Shown: positions 24,854 through 33,029, counted from the stretch's first letter. The stretch is DNA of 33,726 bases from an uncultured Duodenibacillus sp. (GCA_944390145.1 CALXOY010000024.1:1-33726), one strand, 5' to 3'. The notes: generated from the sequence alone by a model not told the origin. Translations and numbers: made by a program.

Positions 24854-25085
24854 ATACGCCGAATCAGCGGTGAAACAGCTTCTGGCCATGGATCGGCAGC
24901 AAGCTCGAAAGATCAAGAAATACCTGGACGAACGAATAGCGCCGGCCGAAGACCCGCGTGCTTTCGGAAAAGGTCTGGCCTCGAACATGGCAGGCCTTTG
25001 GCGGTACCGCGTCGGCGACTGGCGAGTTGTCGTGGATATTCAGGACACGCTCCTTGTTGTGCTCGTCGTCAGAGTCGGCCATTGA
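24837..25085 (+). CDS. RelE/ParE-family toxin, apparently truncated at the C-terminus
   Basis: An 82-residue RelE-superfamily protein started at a TTG (24837) that follows GGAG by seven bases; MPWNIRYAESAVKQL is the usual opening. The core WRYRVGDWRVVVDIQDTLLVVLVVRVGH is typical. Members of this group normally continue after VGH with an arginine and a short tail ending in a tyrosine. Here the next codon is TGA (25083-25085), but the same frame then reads S-K-I-Y-G-G-H and stops at 25107-25109. A single C-to-T change in a CGA arginine codon would explain this. In RelE the C-terminal tyrosine contributes to mRNA cleavage, so the truncated form may be weak or inactive. Confidence 0.8.
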   Translation: MPWNIRYAESAVKQLLAMDRQQARKIKKYLDERIAPAEDPRAFGKGLASNMAGLWRYRVGDWRVVVDIQDTLLVVLVVRVGH

Positions 25086-25093
25086 AGCAAGAT

Positions 25094-25249
25094 CTACGGA
25101 GGGCATTGACAAATTTGGGCATTGCTTTCGCGACACAGCTGGTAAATCAGCTCTGTTTTATCGACGTAAATTTTTCCGTTGCTGCGAAGAACGGAGAAGG
25201 CCGAACTGGGAAGCGACAGCGGCTGCAGGGAATCGTCGACAACGGGCAT
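25094..25249 (-). pseudogene. Remnant of an AAA-ATPase-like / PD-(D/E)XK family gene
   Basis: From an ATG at 25249 the minus strand encodes MPVVDDSLQPLSLPSS then FSVLRSNGKIYVDKTELIYQLC, which matches the N-terminal start of the AAA-ATPase-like family with a C-terminal nuclease domain (DUF1703 group). In intact members this is followed by a few residues and then by an RPRRFGKS-like nucleotide-binding motif. Here similarity stops at about 25110 and the frame ends at 25094, exactly where the toxin gene tail begins. The remainder of a ~500-residue protein is absent, so this is a short deletion remnant. Confidence 0.6.
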
Positions 25250-25571
25250 GGAAGGACAGAACTTGAGGCAAAGCACGGGATCCGGCCATTTTAATGAACT
25301 CGGGAGAGCGCCTGTCGATCGTTGCCGCCGCACGGCCATGCACTCCTGCCGTGATTGGGAAAGGATCTAAGCCCTGAAAGAATGCAGCCCGGCAAAATCG
25401 CCTTTCACAAGCAGCCCGCCTGATTGCCGCTTCACGCCCGCGAAAGCCGTCATGCCCGGCATCGTGAGGCAAGTTTGCAGAATCGCTTTGAGGTTCACAG
25501 AAAAGAGGCCGGGGCGGGCCGCCCATATTCAGGCGCCCCGCCCTGGCCGCGCATCAACTTGAGAGCCGGGC
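25250..25571. other. Intergenic region between the ATPase remnant and the VIT/VWA gene
   Basis: About 320 bases with no gene that can be supported. It holds a strong GC-rich hairpin at 25507-25548, listed as the terminator of the VIT/VWA unit. Confidence 0.5.
25501..25548 (-). terminator. Likely terminator of the MerR-VIT/VWA unit
   Basis: GGCCGGGGCGGG (25507-25518) and CCCGCCCTGGCC (25537-25548) form a 12-bp stem with one imperfect pair. On the minus strand it is followed by CTCTTTTCTG. It is 23 bases past the VIT/VWA stop codon. Confidence 0.6.
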
Positions 25572-27692
25572 TTAGTTAAAGCACGTGTTCTCGAAAAGAT
25601 CCCAGAGAAGATCTTTGGATTCCTTATCGAGCTGCAGCGACTTGAAGCTCTTGAGCGGCTCGAGATTGCCTGGCATTGTCAAGCCTTCGGTTTCTTCACG
25701 CCAAAGCAGGAAGAAGAAGTACAGGATGTCTGCATCAACAGACATGAGGTTTGCCCTGTAGCGCAACCGATCGGGTCTGCGGGTGTCGTCAAAGCCGAAG
25801 CCCTCAACGAGATGTTCATGCAAATCTCTGCAGTACTTCAGCGGCAGCTCCAGCCTGGCTTTTTTGAACGCGTTTGCAATTTTGAGCAGGGGGGCTTCCC
25901 AAACATCATCGATCGAAATGTTCGACGTTCCCTGCAGGTGATGGCTGTCGCATCTGCTGCTTCCAACGGCGGGTCTGTGCGACGTGAACGGCGCCATCAA
26001 CATTTGCGTAAAGCCGTGGATCATCTGCGGGATGCGCTGCAGCTTATGCTGGGCAAGGTTCTTTTTTGCCGGCTCGCGTTCGTTCACAAGGATCATGTTT
26101 GTGAATTTGGAGAGCAGCCCGTGGCGGATGGCAAAGTCCTCGGCATCTTTGAGGTTTCCGTCAACCAGTTCGCTGTTGGCCGCAAGCATGCGCAGTCCCC
26201 GGTCGGTGGAAAGCTTCCAGGCGGCGCCCTCCACCGCAATCTGCCGGCTGCCGTCTTCCAGCACCAGCGTCGGAATTTGGGCGGGAAGCTTGGCATAACG
26301 CAGGAACAAAACGAGCGTTTCGTCGCTGTGAAGGAGCTTTAAAGGATCGCTTTGAAAGAGGCGCTTGGCCGGCGTGAAGCTTTTCACCTGCAAAGGCGGC
26401 CTGCGCATGCGCTCGATCATGCGGGCAGCGGCGGCTGTCATGTCTTCGCTCGGAAGAACCATTTCCACGGAGCCGCCGGTGGCAGAGGCAATGCGGCTGC
26501 AGAACGTGCCGTTGGCGGCGCTGCCGATGCCGATCACATAGACGCGCTGGCCGCTGCGCCGGGCTAGGTCAATGCAGGACTCTTCATCCCAGATTTCTCC
26601 GTCGGTGATAAGAAGTACGTCCGTCGGCGCCCCGGCAAGACCGGCGGCTTTCTCCAGTGCCGCTCCCATTTCCGTGCCGCCCATGTCGGCATCAATTGCG
26701 GCAGTCACGGGCAGGTAGTCCTTTCGGAAGAACGCCTTTGTGCAGGCCTGCGGCCGGGAAAAGGGCACCCTCTGCGTGTTGCCGAAAAGTGTGAGCGTGA
26801 GCGTGTCGTTTTCGGTGAGAAGATCGGGCAGGCTTGCCAGGGCGCGGCGGGCTTCGGCAATGGCGGCGCCCGCCATGGAGCCGGAGCAGTCGACAACAAG
26901 GCTCAGCGCCAGATTTTTGCGGCTTGCCGTCCCGGAAACTCCGGGCAGCGGCAGCACCACAATGCCGCGGTACTGGCCTTCGTCTTCAAGAAGATAGGAC
27001 TGCGCTTGGGCGGCGACATTTTCCGCGGTGACGACGAGGTCGCGGTCGGCAAAGCCGTGATGGATGTCGATGACGGCGCCTTGATCGGTGACGCTGCAGG
27101 ACGGTGAATAGCCGGGGGCTGAAAACCGCGCGTTCTTGTATTCCCGCCCGACAAACTCAAAGTGCGCCGTAAACGGGTACTCCGCAAATGCCGAGCTTTC
27201 AACATACTGGTGCGGCAGCAGATCGCCCTGGCTGCCGTCTTTGGAGTAGCGCTCGGCAACGACCGTGGGGATCGTGATGCGCACCGTGTCTCCCACCTGC
27301 GGCTCGATCCATTCGCAGGCAATCTCGACCACAACCTGTTCTGCGGGGGCGATGCCGCCGATTTCGACCGTGCAAAGACCGGCTTCGCTGTACTCGATCA
27401 TGGCCGGCATGTCGCCTTCTTCAAGGGCCTTTTCGTAGCGGTCGGAGGCTTCGTCCGGCTTTGCGATTTCCGCCTGGAGCCTTTTGCCGCCCATTTCCAG
27501 CGAAAAGTCGGTGACGACGGCATTTCGCGGAAGCGCAAAGGTGTAGACGGCTTCCACGGAGTCCTCCGAGGTGTTGATGTAGACCTGCTTGGACTGCAGC
27601 CTGCAGTGCAGGTGTTCAATGCGGCAGTTCCAGTAGAGTTCCTTCAAGCAAATGTCGTCGAAGTCGTTTTGCAAGCCTTTCCATTCCAGCAT
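25572..27692 (-). CDS. VIT and von Willebrand factor A domain protein
   Basis: A 706-residue protein with no signal peptide, so probably cytoplasmic. Residues ~10-140 form a VIT (vault/inter-alpha-trypsin) domain (VEAVYTFALPRNAVVTDFSLEMGG). A von Willebrand A domain starts near 260 with an intact metal site: DCSGSM (268-273), then GGTEMG and TDGEIWDEE. The C-terminal 250 residues are mixed and include a basic stretch around NEREPAKKNLAQHKLQRIPQ. Such domains mediate metal-dependent protein binding; the partner is unknown and no AAA+ (MoxR) gene adjoins. AAGGA before the ATG supports the start. It follows a MerR-type regulator by 37 bases and is probably under its control. Confidence 0.9.
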   Translation of the reverse strand: MLEWKGLQNDFDDICLKELYWNCRIEHLHCRLQSKQVYINTSEDSVEAVYTFALPRNAVVTDFSLEMGGKRLQAEIAKPDEASDRYEKALEEGDMPAMIEYSEAGLCTVEIGGIAPAEQVVVEIACEWIEPQVGDTVRITIPTVVAERYSKDGSQGDLLPHQYVESSAFAEYPFTAHFEFVGREYKNARFSAPGYSPSCSVTDQGAVIDIHHGFADRDLVVTAENVAAQAQSYLLEDEGQYRGIVVLPLPGVSGTASRKNLALSLVVDCSGSMAGAAIAEARRALASLPDLLTENDTLTLTLFGNTQRVPFSRPQACTKAFFRKDYLPVTAAIDADMGGTEMGAALEKAAGLAGAPTDVLLITDGEIWDEESCIDLARRSGQRVYVIGIGSAANGTFCSRIASATGGSVEMVLPSEDMTAAAARMIERMRRPPLQVKSFTPAKRLFQSDPLKLLHSDETLVLFLRYAKLPAQIPTLVLEDGSRQIAVEGAAWKLSTDRGLRMLAANSELVDGNLKDAEDFAIRHGLLSKFTNMILVNEREPAKKNLAQHKLQRIPQMIHGFTQMLMAPFTSHRPAVGSSRCDSHHLQGTSNISIDDVWEAPLLKIANAFKKARLELPLKYCRDLHEHLVEGFGFDDTRRPDRLRYRANLMSVDADILYFFFLLWREETEGLTMPGNLEPLKSFKSLQLDKESKDLLWDLFENTCFN

Positions 27693-27729
27693 CTTGTTTT
27701 CCTTATCGGGTCAAAAGTCACACACAGGT

Positions 27730-28146
27730 CTAATGCAGGGTGTTGTTCTGCTCTTGGCTGCTTGCGGCCAAAGCCAGGCGCCTGACAAGCGAGCGCAGGC
27801 TTTCGCCGCTGATGTCGGCAGCAGCCGGATCCACCGTGAGCTCCACGCCGGGCGCAACGGCAATATGCACGCAGGTGCGCGTTGAGCCTGGCTTCGGAGG
27901 TAATGCCGCAGGGGCTTTCTCGGCGTCGCTCTTCATGAGCGCTTTGATGGCTGTCAGCGACATTCCTGCGGCAGAGAGTCTGCGGATGCGCAGCAAGGCT
28001 TCAAGATGCGCGGGCAGGTAATGGGCGCCGCGCTTTTCTCCTTCGGGACCCTGCAAGAGCCCTTCCTGGATGTAGTAGCGGATCGTGCGCCGCGTGAGCC
28101 CGGTAATGCGGGCCAGGTCCTCAATCTTGAAAACAACATCCGTCAT
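27730..28146 (-). CDS. MerR-family transcriptional regulator
   Basis: A 138-residue regulator. The winged helix-turn-helix lies at residues 4-70 (FKIEDLARITGLTRRTIRYY then IQEGLLQGPEGEKRGAHYLPA). The C-terminal half is short, rich in alanine and proline, and contains no cysteine cluster for metal binding. The start at 28146 is chosen because AGGAG precedes it by seven bases; the longest frame reaches 28365 but its extra part is low-quality. It is the first gene of the VIT/VWA unit. A dyad between its presumed -35 and -10 indicates autoregulation. The effector may be the VIT/VWA protein or a ligand; unknown. Confidence 0.9.
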   Translation of the reverse strand: MTDVVFKIEDLARITGLTRRTIRYYIQEGLLQGPEGEKRGAHYLPAHLEALLRIRRLSAAGMSLTAIKALMKSDAEKAPAALPPKPGSTRTCVHIAVAPGVELTVDPAAADISGESLRSLVRRLALAASSQEQNNTLH

Positions 28147-28165
28147 TCGGTTTCTCCTGCGGTCG

Positions 28166-28195
28166 AGTATATGACACTGAAGAAAGTGTAAACAA
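28166..28195 (-). promoter_or_regulatory. MerR-type promoter with operator in the spacer
   Basis: On the minus strand TTGTTT (28195-28190) and TATACT (28171-28166) are separated by 18 bases. The spacer holds the dyad ACACT-N6-AGTGT (28174-28189) almost from end to end. This is the arrangement through which MerR regulators work, although their spacer is usually 19-20 bases. Transcription would start about 13 bases before the merR start codon. Confidence 0.6.
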
Positions 28196-28632
28196 CTGTC
28201 GAATAATAGACCATAAATCCAATAAAACTGGACAAATTTGCAGAATATTTTGTGACAGTTCTCATTTGTCTGAAAACACCTTGCCCGACGAATAAAGGAT
28301 CTTGCTTTGTCGGCAAAGGGCGAGTGAACGCCTCTCCCTGATCCAAAAACGCCTTGGTCCGGCAAGGGTTACAGTGGAAAAGAGGGCGTGGCGGGCAGCA
28401 CTGTCATAAATGTCTCCTGCACCTGCATGAATATCCGGCAGAAAGCTGCAATCTTTCGGGCGGGTTCGTTGTCCGGACAAGCCGGCCGGGCTGCGCGTTA
28501 ACTGCGGGCGCCTATCCTTCAAGCCTGGTTCCCGGCCCCACGCCTCGGGTTCCCGCTTTGTCTGCGTCCGTGCTCCAAGTTTTTCCTGCAGCGGCCTACA
28601 CTCGAAAGTGTTTCCTTTTCGGAGAAAGCGTC
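28196..28632. other. Intergenic region between merR and the MBL-fold gene
   Basis: About 440 bases between two divergent genes. The left 100 bases are AT-rich and belong to the merR promoter region. No further gene, repeat or terminator was seen, and no clear promoter for the right-hand gene. Confidence 0.5.
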
Positions 28633-29442
28633 ATGCAGCTCACCGTTGTCGTCGAAAACCAAACGAGCTCTCAAAAACTTCTGGCCGAGTGGGGCTACAG
28701 CGCTTGGCTTGACACAGGGGAGGCTGTCGTCCTGCTCGATACGGGCGGCATCCAGCACACGCTGCAGCACAACTTGACGGCCTTAAAGCTTGATGCCAGA
28801 CGCATCACCGACCTCGTGCTCTCGCACGGTCACTTTGACCACACGTCGGGCGTCATGGATGTCCTGCGGCTTTCTCCCCATGCGCGCGTCTGGGCTGCGC
28901 CTTCCATCGGGCGCAAGCGGCTGGGAGATGCAGACGCCAGGCGCTCTTCGGGCGGCGGCTCGATGCTCTCCGGGCTCTCCTTTACGCCGATCGATCCCTA
29001 TGTCGAAGTCGTCCCCGGCGTCATTGCGTTTACGGTGCCTGACGAAGCGCGAGACCCCCGCTGGGTGAGCACGCACAATATGTTTGAACAAACGGAAGCG
29101 GGCTGCATTGTTCCTGACACGTTTGCCGACGACGTCTCCATGCTGGTGCAGACAGAAAGGGGCGCATCTGTTCTTCTGGGCTGCGCGCATGCGGGACTGC
29201 CCAATATCCTGCAGTACGCAAGCTCCACCTTCGGAATCCGGGAGTTTCACACCGTGCTGGGCGGCACGCATTTAAGCGGCGTTGCCCCAAGCGACTATCC
29301 AATGTGGATGCAGGAGCTTTCCCGCTTCCAAGTCAAGCACTGGAGGCCGTGCCACTGCACGGGATTCAAGGCCGCCGCCGCGCTCGCACGTTCCTTTGAT
29401 GACGTCGACTGGGCGGCCGCCGGCACCGTGCACGTGCTGTAG
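28633..29442 (+). CDS. Metallo-beta-lactamase-fold hydrolase (COG1237-like)
   Basis: A 269-residue cytoplasmic metallo-hydrolase. The metal motif HxHxDH is SHGHFDH (histidines 65, 67 and 70, aspartate 69), preceded by VVLLDTGG and followed by a C-terminal PCHCTG motif. The opening (VVENQTSS then LLAEWGYSAWLDTG) and the HCTG ending mark the subgroup that includes the archaeal dihydropterin-ribofuranosyl-aminobenzene phosphate synthase. In bacteria the substrates are mostly unknown, so no reaction is assigned. GGAGAAAG before the ATG at 28633 supports the start; the longest frame begins at 28354. A terminator lies 145 bases after the stop codon. Confidence 0.88.
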   Translation: MQLTVVVENQTSSQKLLAEWGYSAWLDTGEAVVLLDTGGIQHTLQHNLTALKLDARRITDLVLSHGHFDHTSGVMDVLRLSPHARVWAAPSIGRKRLGDADARRSSGGGSMLSGLSFTPIDPYVEVVPGVIAFTVPDEARDPRWVSTHNMFEQTEAGCIVPDTFADDVSMLVQTERGASVLLGCAHAGLPNILQYASSTFGIREFHTVLGGTHLSGVAPSDYPMWMQELSRFQVKHWRPCHCTGFKAAAALARSFDDVDWAAAGTVHVL

Positions 29443-29536
29443 CGGCGCGAGGGGCGTGCCTGAACATTTCGTGTGCGTGAAGTGCTGCTGTCTGCGGCGT
29501 CCGTGCATTTGCAAAAGAGTTTTGCGTTGCTGCTTG

Positions 29537-29551
29537 TGCTCAGCCTGAGCA
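29537..29551. promoter_or_regulatory. 15-base palindrome upstream of yqhA
   Basis: TGCTCAG, a central C, and CTGAGCA form a perfect odd palindrome about 90 bases before the yqhA start. It could be an operator; nothing else supports a particular regulator. Confidence 0.3.
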
Positions 29552-29587
29552 AAGTTTTGCCTGCAAGAATGCCGGCTCCTTTTTGAG

Positions 29588-29612
29588 GGTGCTCCCCCGT
29601 GAGCGCCTTTTT
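29588..29612 (+). terminator. Rho-independent terminator after the MBL-fold gene
   Basis: GGTGCTC (29588-29594) pairs with GAGCGCC (29601-29607) with one wobble pair around a six-base loop, followed by five T. It ends 30 bases before the yqhA start codon, so yqhA must use a promoter at or in this hairpin, or depend on read-through. Confidence 0.75.
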
Positions 29613-29642
29613 CCTTCACTTTGCTACGCACACGACACAAAA

Positions 29643-30140
29643 ATGGAACGCATGTTTGAACGCACCTTTTACGCTGCCCGCTGGTTTCTCGCGCCGGTCT
29701 TTCTGGGACTGTCGCTCGCGCTCATTGCCCTGGCGATCAAATTCTTTCAGGAGATCTTTCACGTTCTGCCGCACATCCTCACCTTGAGCGAAGGCGACTT
29801 GATTCTGTCGCTTTTGTCACTCATCGACATGGGCCTTGTCGGCGGCCTCATCGTGATGGTGATGTACTCCTCCTACGAGAACTTTGTCTCGCGCATGAAC
29901 CTTGTTGACGGCAAGGATGAGAAGCTTGGCTGGCTTGGGAAGATGGATGCCGGTTCGCTCAAAAACAAGGTGGCCGCAAGCATCGTTGCGATTTCGTCCA
30001 TCCACCTGCTGAGAGTCTTCATGGACATCCCGTCGATCGCAAACGACAAGCTGCTCTGGTACGTCGTCCTGCACCTGACGTTCGTGCTCTCGGCCTTTGT
30101 GATGTGCTGCATCGACATCATCACCAAGAAGGCGCATTGA
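29643..30140 (+). CDS. yqhA: YqhA/UPF0114 family inner-membrane protein
   Basis: A 164-residue membrane protein of the UPF0114 (TIGR00645) family. Similarity to E. coli YqhA is visible along the whole length, for example [31 protein letters not shown], and the highly conserved [20 protein letters not shown]. Three to four transmembrane helices are expected. Molecular function is not established. The ATG at 29643 is preferred over the upstream frame start at 29583 because family members begin with MER/MEK just here; a second ATG three codons later is also possible. Confidence 0.92.
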   Translation: MERMFERTFYAARWFLAPVFLGLSLALIALAIKFFQEIFHVLPHILTLSEGDLILSLLSLIDMGLVGGLIVMVMYSSYENFVSRMNLVDGKDEKLGWLGKMDAGSLKNKVAASIVAISSIHLLRVFMDIPSIANDKLLWYVVLHLTFVLSAFVMCCIDIITKKAH

Positions 30141-30674
30141 GCGGATTTTGACGGAGACGCGGCCGGCTGTGGAATGCCCCCCGGCCGCCCTCCACGAGAA
30201 TTGCGCCGCCCGCGTCTCAGTATCCTTGGAGACCAACTTCGAAAGCCTGCTGCGCGGCGGGCTTATTTGTTGGGCGGTGCTTCCGACTCAGGCAGGGGAC
30301 AACGCACGCAGGCGCAATTTTCCAGGATGCAAAGAACCTTTTCCCAGAGCCTGCTGAACACTGGTCTGCATTGCCCAAAATTGGCCATCGGGTACGTAAA
30401 AATTACACAAACGCCATCCAAGAATGTCCTAATTTTGACCGCAAACAACGGAAAATTTCAGTTGTGCCCCAATGCTATTACGCATATTTGCGAGTAAAAC
30501 GCAACGAGAAATGCCGTAACGGATATTTGCGAGTCGATGCTGGCATGACTCTTGGCGCTACGACGATGAGAGCGCATTTCTTCCGGTTTCCGGACGTGGA
30601 TGGTTTGCGTTGGAGCACACGTAAAAGGCGGTTGTCTCTTTTCTGAATCAAAAGAGAAAAAAGGCAAGATGTAT
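30141..30674. other. Intergenic region with several dyads and a direct repeat
   Basis: No gene could be supported in this 530-base stretch. Close to yqhA a GC-rich stem GCGGCCGG (30159-30166) with CCGGCCGC (30181-30188) may act as a 3' end without a T run. Around 30480-30534 a 16-base element is repeated, and TCTCTTTT (30635-30642) with AAAAGAGA (30650-30657) forms a perfect dyad 17 bases before the presumed -35 of the second autotransporter. Confidence 0.6.
30480..30534. repeat. Direct repeat of a dyad-containing 16-mer
   Basis: ACGCATATTTGCGAGT (30480-30495) and ACGGATATTTGCGAGT (30519-30534) differ at one position and start 39 bases apart. The first copy contains the dyad CGCA-TATT-TGCG. 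The spacing is close to four helical turns, so a dimeric regulator could bind both on one face. Confidence 0.55.
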
Positions 30675-30703
30675 TTGACGAAATAGCCGGGGGGGGGCAA
30701 AAT
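30675..30703 (+). promoter_or_regulatory. Promoter of the second autotransporter with a G9 tract in the spacer
   Basis: TTGACG (30675-30680, five of six matches to the -35 consensus) is followed after exactly 17 bases by CAAAAT (30698-30703, four of six matches to the -10). The last nine bases of the spacer are all G (30689-30697). One base gained or lost would move the spacing off the optimum, so expression is probably phase-variable. Confidence 0.65.
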
Positions 30704-30711
30704 CCCGAAGG

Positions 30712-30750
30712 TTTACACATAAAGCGCTTTTGATGTGTAAAAGCTTTTTT
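30712..30750 (+). promoter_or_regulatory. Terminator-like hairpin in the leader of the second autotransporter
   Basis: TTTACACAT (30712-30720) pairs perfectly with ATGTGTAAA (30733-30741), with a further palindrome AAAGCGCTTT in the loop, and six T follow (30745-30750). It lies within the presumed leader, 20 bases before the start codon. It could attenuate transcription or stop read-through from upstream. Confidence 0.6.
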
Positions 30751-30770
30751 GTCTGAGAAGGGATTTTAGA

Positions 30771-32966
30771 ATGAAGACGTCTTTGTCCGTCATCTGCCTT
30801 TTGGTTAACGCTACATTTTCAGCTGGGTTTGCAAATGCACAATCTTATGGTCACACAAGTGTATCTAGTGGACCGCAACATATTGGCGAAAACGACACAG
30901 AAATTTCAATCAATGTTGATTCCAGCCAAACAGATGCAGTTTATGTGACAGGAACTGGAAAGCTGTATATTGGTGGTACTAATACCGATAATGTATCAAT
31001 CAATTCAGATGCCTCCTACGATGCTATCGGAATTATTCCTGGGAGTTCCGGTGGGAACGGACTGCTTTTGGATATTCTCGCCAATGAATCCATCACAATA
31101 AATTCGTCTACTGACGGTATCTGGATTCAAAATAATACACAACAGAAAGATACTCCACTTGATAGTGCTACAGCCAATTTAGAAGCTGAAAGGATTGTAA
31201 TCACTGCTAACACAGCTGTTTTGGCATTTTCGAATAGTCGTGTTAATTTAAATGGTAATTACGTAGAACTAAATGGACGAACCGGAACAGCTATTGATGT
31301 CCGCGGTTATTCTGTTGTTAATGTTGGCAAGGAAGATGGAACTGGAACCGTCGTTGTAAATGGCGATGTCGTGTTTGAAACTCCCCATCAAGCTCCTGAT
31401 GGCGACAGCGTCAATAGTGGAGACAAGATTGATGCGTATGTAACGCTTCACCTGACAAACGGATCATCTTGGACGGGGAGAGCATATCAGCAGTTCTCTG
31501 TCAAAAACGAGCAAGAAGGAACGTGGGAGGGTGTGCAATCAGTTGATCTCGAGGACGACAGAGATCCGCACTATGGCTTTGTGACCGGCCTCACATTGAA
31601 CATTGAAGACGGCGGCGTCTGGAATATGACGGGCGACAGCTTCGTCAATACGGCCAATGTTGGTGAGGGCGGCACGATCAATGTCGGCAAGGATGTGAAG
31701 GTTGTCAACTCCGACAGGATTGCTTTCAACAGCGGTGAGATCAATCTGCAGGGTGATGCGACTCAGCAGGTCAACGTCAACAGCTTGTCCGGCACCGGCG
31801 GCACGGTCAACGTCGCCACAACAGCAAATAACGACGGAACGCTCTCGACGCCAACCCTGTCGATTAAAGAAATTAACGCCACCGCAGAAACACCCGCGGC
31901 TCTTGTTGTCAACTACACCGGCATCACCTCGGACCAGCTCACGGATGAAAATACAGCCACTCTGAAGGCCGTGAGTACAAGCTCTGGCAATGAAGCTCTC
32001 AACATGACGGAGTACGTTGCCGAAGGCGACATCAACGGCGCCTGGACGCGTGAAAACGGTGAAGGTGCCGGCAACTACGCCGACAACACCAAGCTCACAA
32101 GCTACAGCTCTGTCAACGCCATGAGTCTTGTGCAGTGGCGCAATGAAATCAACCACCTCACCAAGCGCCTGGGCGACATCCGCAACGCTGACGGCGACAT
32201 CGGCGCCTGGGCCCGCGTCTACGGCGGTGAATCGCAGTGGGGCGGCTCGAACGAAGTCGAAATGGATCACACCGCCATCCAGGTGGGCGGCGACTACCGC
32301 ATTAGCGATCACTGGATTGCGGGCGGCGCCTTCTCCTACACGGACTCCGACGCCGACCTCGGCAACGGTTCGGCCGACGGCGACAGCTACAGTCTTGCGG
32401 CCTATGCGACCTACATGGCCGACGGCGGCTCCTTCCTTGACTTGATCGCCCGCTACGGATACCTCAAAAACGACATCACCGCGGGCAACATGGATTTGGA
32501 TACGAGTTCCAACGCCTTCAGCCTCTCGGCCGAGATGGGGCACACGTTCCGATTCATCGAAGACCGTGCCTATGTCGAGCCGCAGTTTGAGTTCACATAC
32601 GGCTTTATCAGCGGCGACGATGCGACGGCTTCCAACGGCGTGAAGATCGACCAGGACGACTTCCAGTCCTTCATCACTCGCGTGGGCGTGCGTGCGGGCT
32701 ACGACTTCCCTGAGAAGAAGGGGTCGTTCTACGGCACGTTCTCCTACAGCTATGACTGGCTGGGCGACGCCGACGGCGTGGCAACCAAGGGAGACGACCG
32801 CGCAAGTCTGAGCGAAGACCTGGGCGGCGGCTGGGTCACCTACGGCATCGGTGCGCAATTCATGATGGGCGATAGCGCCTACTTCTACGGCGAACTCGAG
32901 CGCACCTCGGGCGGCGACATCGACAACCCGTACTTGTTTAGCGCCGGCGTGCGCATGACTTTCTAA
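30771..32966 (+). CDS. Autotransporter with AidA/pertactin-like barrel
   Basis: A 731-residue secreted or surface protein. An ordinary signal peptide spans residues 1-23 (cleavage after FANA), unlike the extended one of the first autotransporter. Residues ~30-440 are a repetitive, glycine-, asparagine- and threonine-rich passenger likely to fold as a beta-helix; no protease or lipase motif was found, so an adhesin is the best guess. The C-terminal outer-membrane barrel covers about 470-731, starting GAWARVYGGESQWGG and ending with the classic terminal phenylalanine (AGVRMTF). AAGGGA before the ATG supports the start. Base composition changes near residue 262, from AT-richer to GC-richer. Confidence 0.92.
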   Translation: MKTSLSVICLLVNATFSAGFANAQSYGHTSVSSGPQHIGENDTEISINVDSSQTDAVYVTGTGKLYIGGTNTDNVSINSDASYDAIGIIPGSSGGNGLLLDILANESITINSSTDGIWIQNNTQQKDTPLDSATANLEAERIVITANTAVLAFSNSRVNLNGNYVELNGRTGTAIDVRGYSVVNVGKEDGTGTVVVNGDVVFETPHQAPDGDSVNSGDKIDAYVTLHLTNGSSWTGRAYQQFSVKNEQEGTWEGVQSVDLEDDRDPHYGFVTGLTLNIEDGGVWNMTGDSFVNTANVGEGGTINVGKDVKVVNSDRIAFNSGEINLQGDATQQVNVNSLSGTGGTVNVATTANNDGTLSTPTLSIKEINATAETPAALVVNYTGITSDQLTDENTATLKAVSTSSGNEALNMTEYVAEGDINGAWTRENGEGAGNYADNTKLTSYSSVNAMSLVQWRNEINHLTKRLGDIRNADGDIGAWARVYGGESQWGGSNEVEMDHTAIQVGGDYRISDHWIAGGAFSYTDSDADLGNGSADGDSYSLAAYATYMADGGSFLDLIARYGYLKNDITAGNMDLDTSSNAFSLSAEMGHTFRFIEDRAYVEPQFEFTYGFISGDDATASNGVKIDQDDFQSFITRVGVRAGYDFPEKKGSFYGTFSYSYDWLGDADGVATKGDDRASLSEDLGGGWVTYGIGAQFMMGDSAYFYGELERTSGGDIDNPYLFSAGVRMTF

Positions 32967-32976
32967 CCGCCATCCG

Positions 32977-33017
32977 TTGTGTTGACGGTGATCTCCGACG
33001 GATGACCGTCAACACAA
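32977..33017. repeat. Perfect 13-bp inverted repeat after the second autotransporter
   Basis: TTGTGTTGACGGT (32977-32989) and ACCGTCAACACAA (33005-33017) are exact reverse complements with a 15-base loop. No T run follows at once; it precedes the terminator listed next and probably protects the 3' end of the message. Confidence 0.7.
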
Positions 33018-33029
33018 GCAGGCGAAAGA

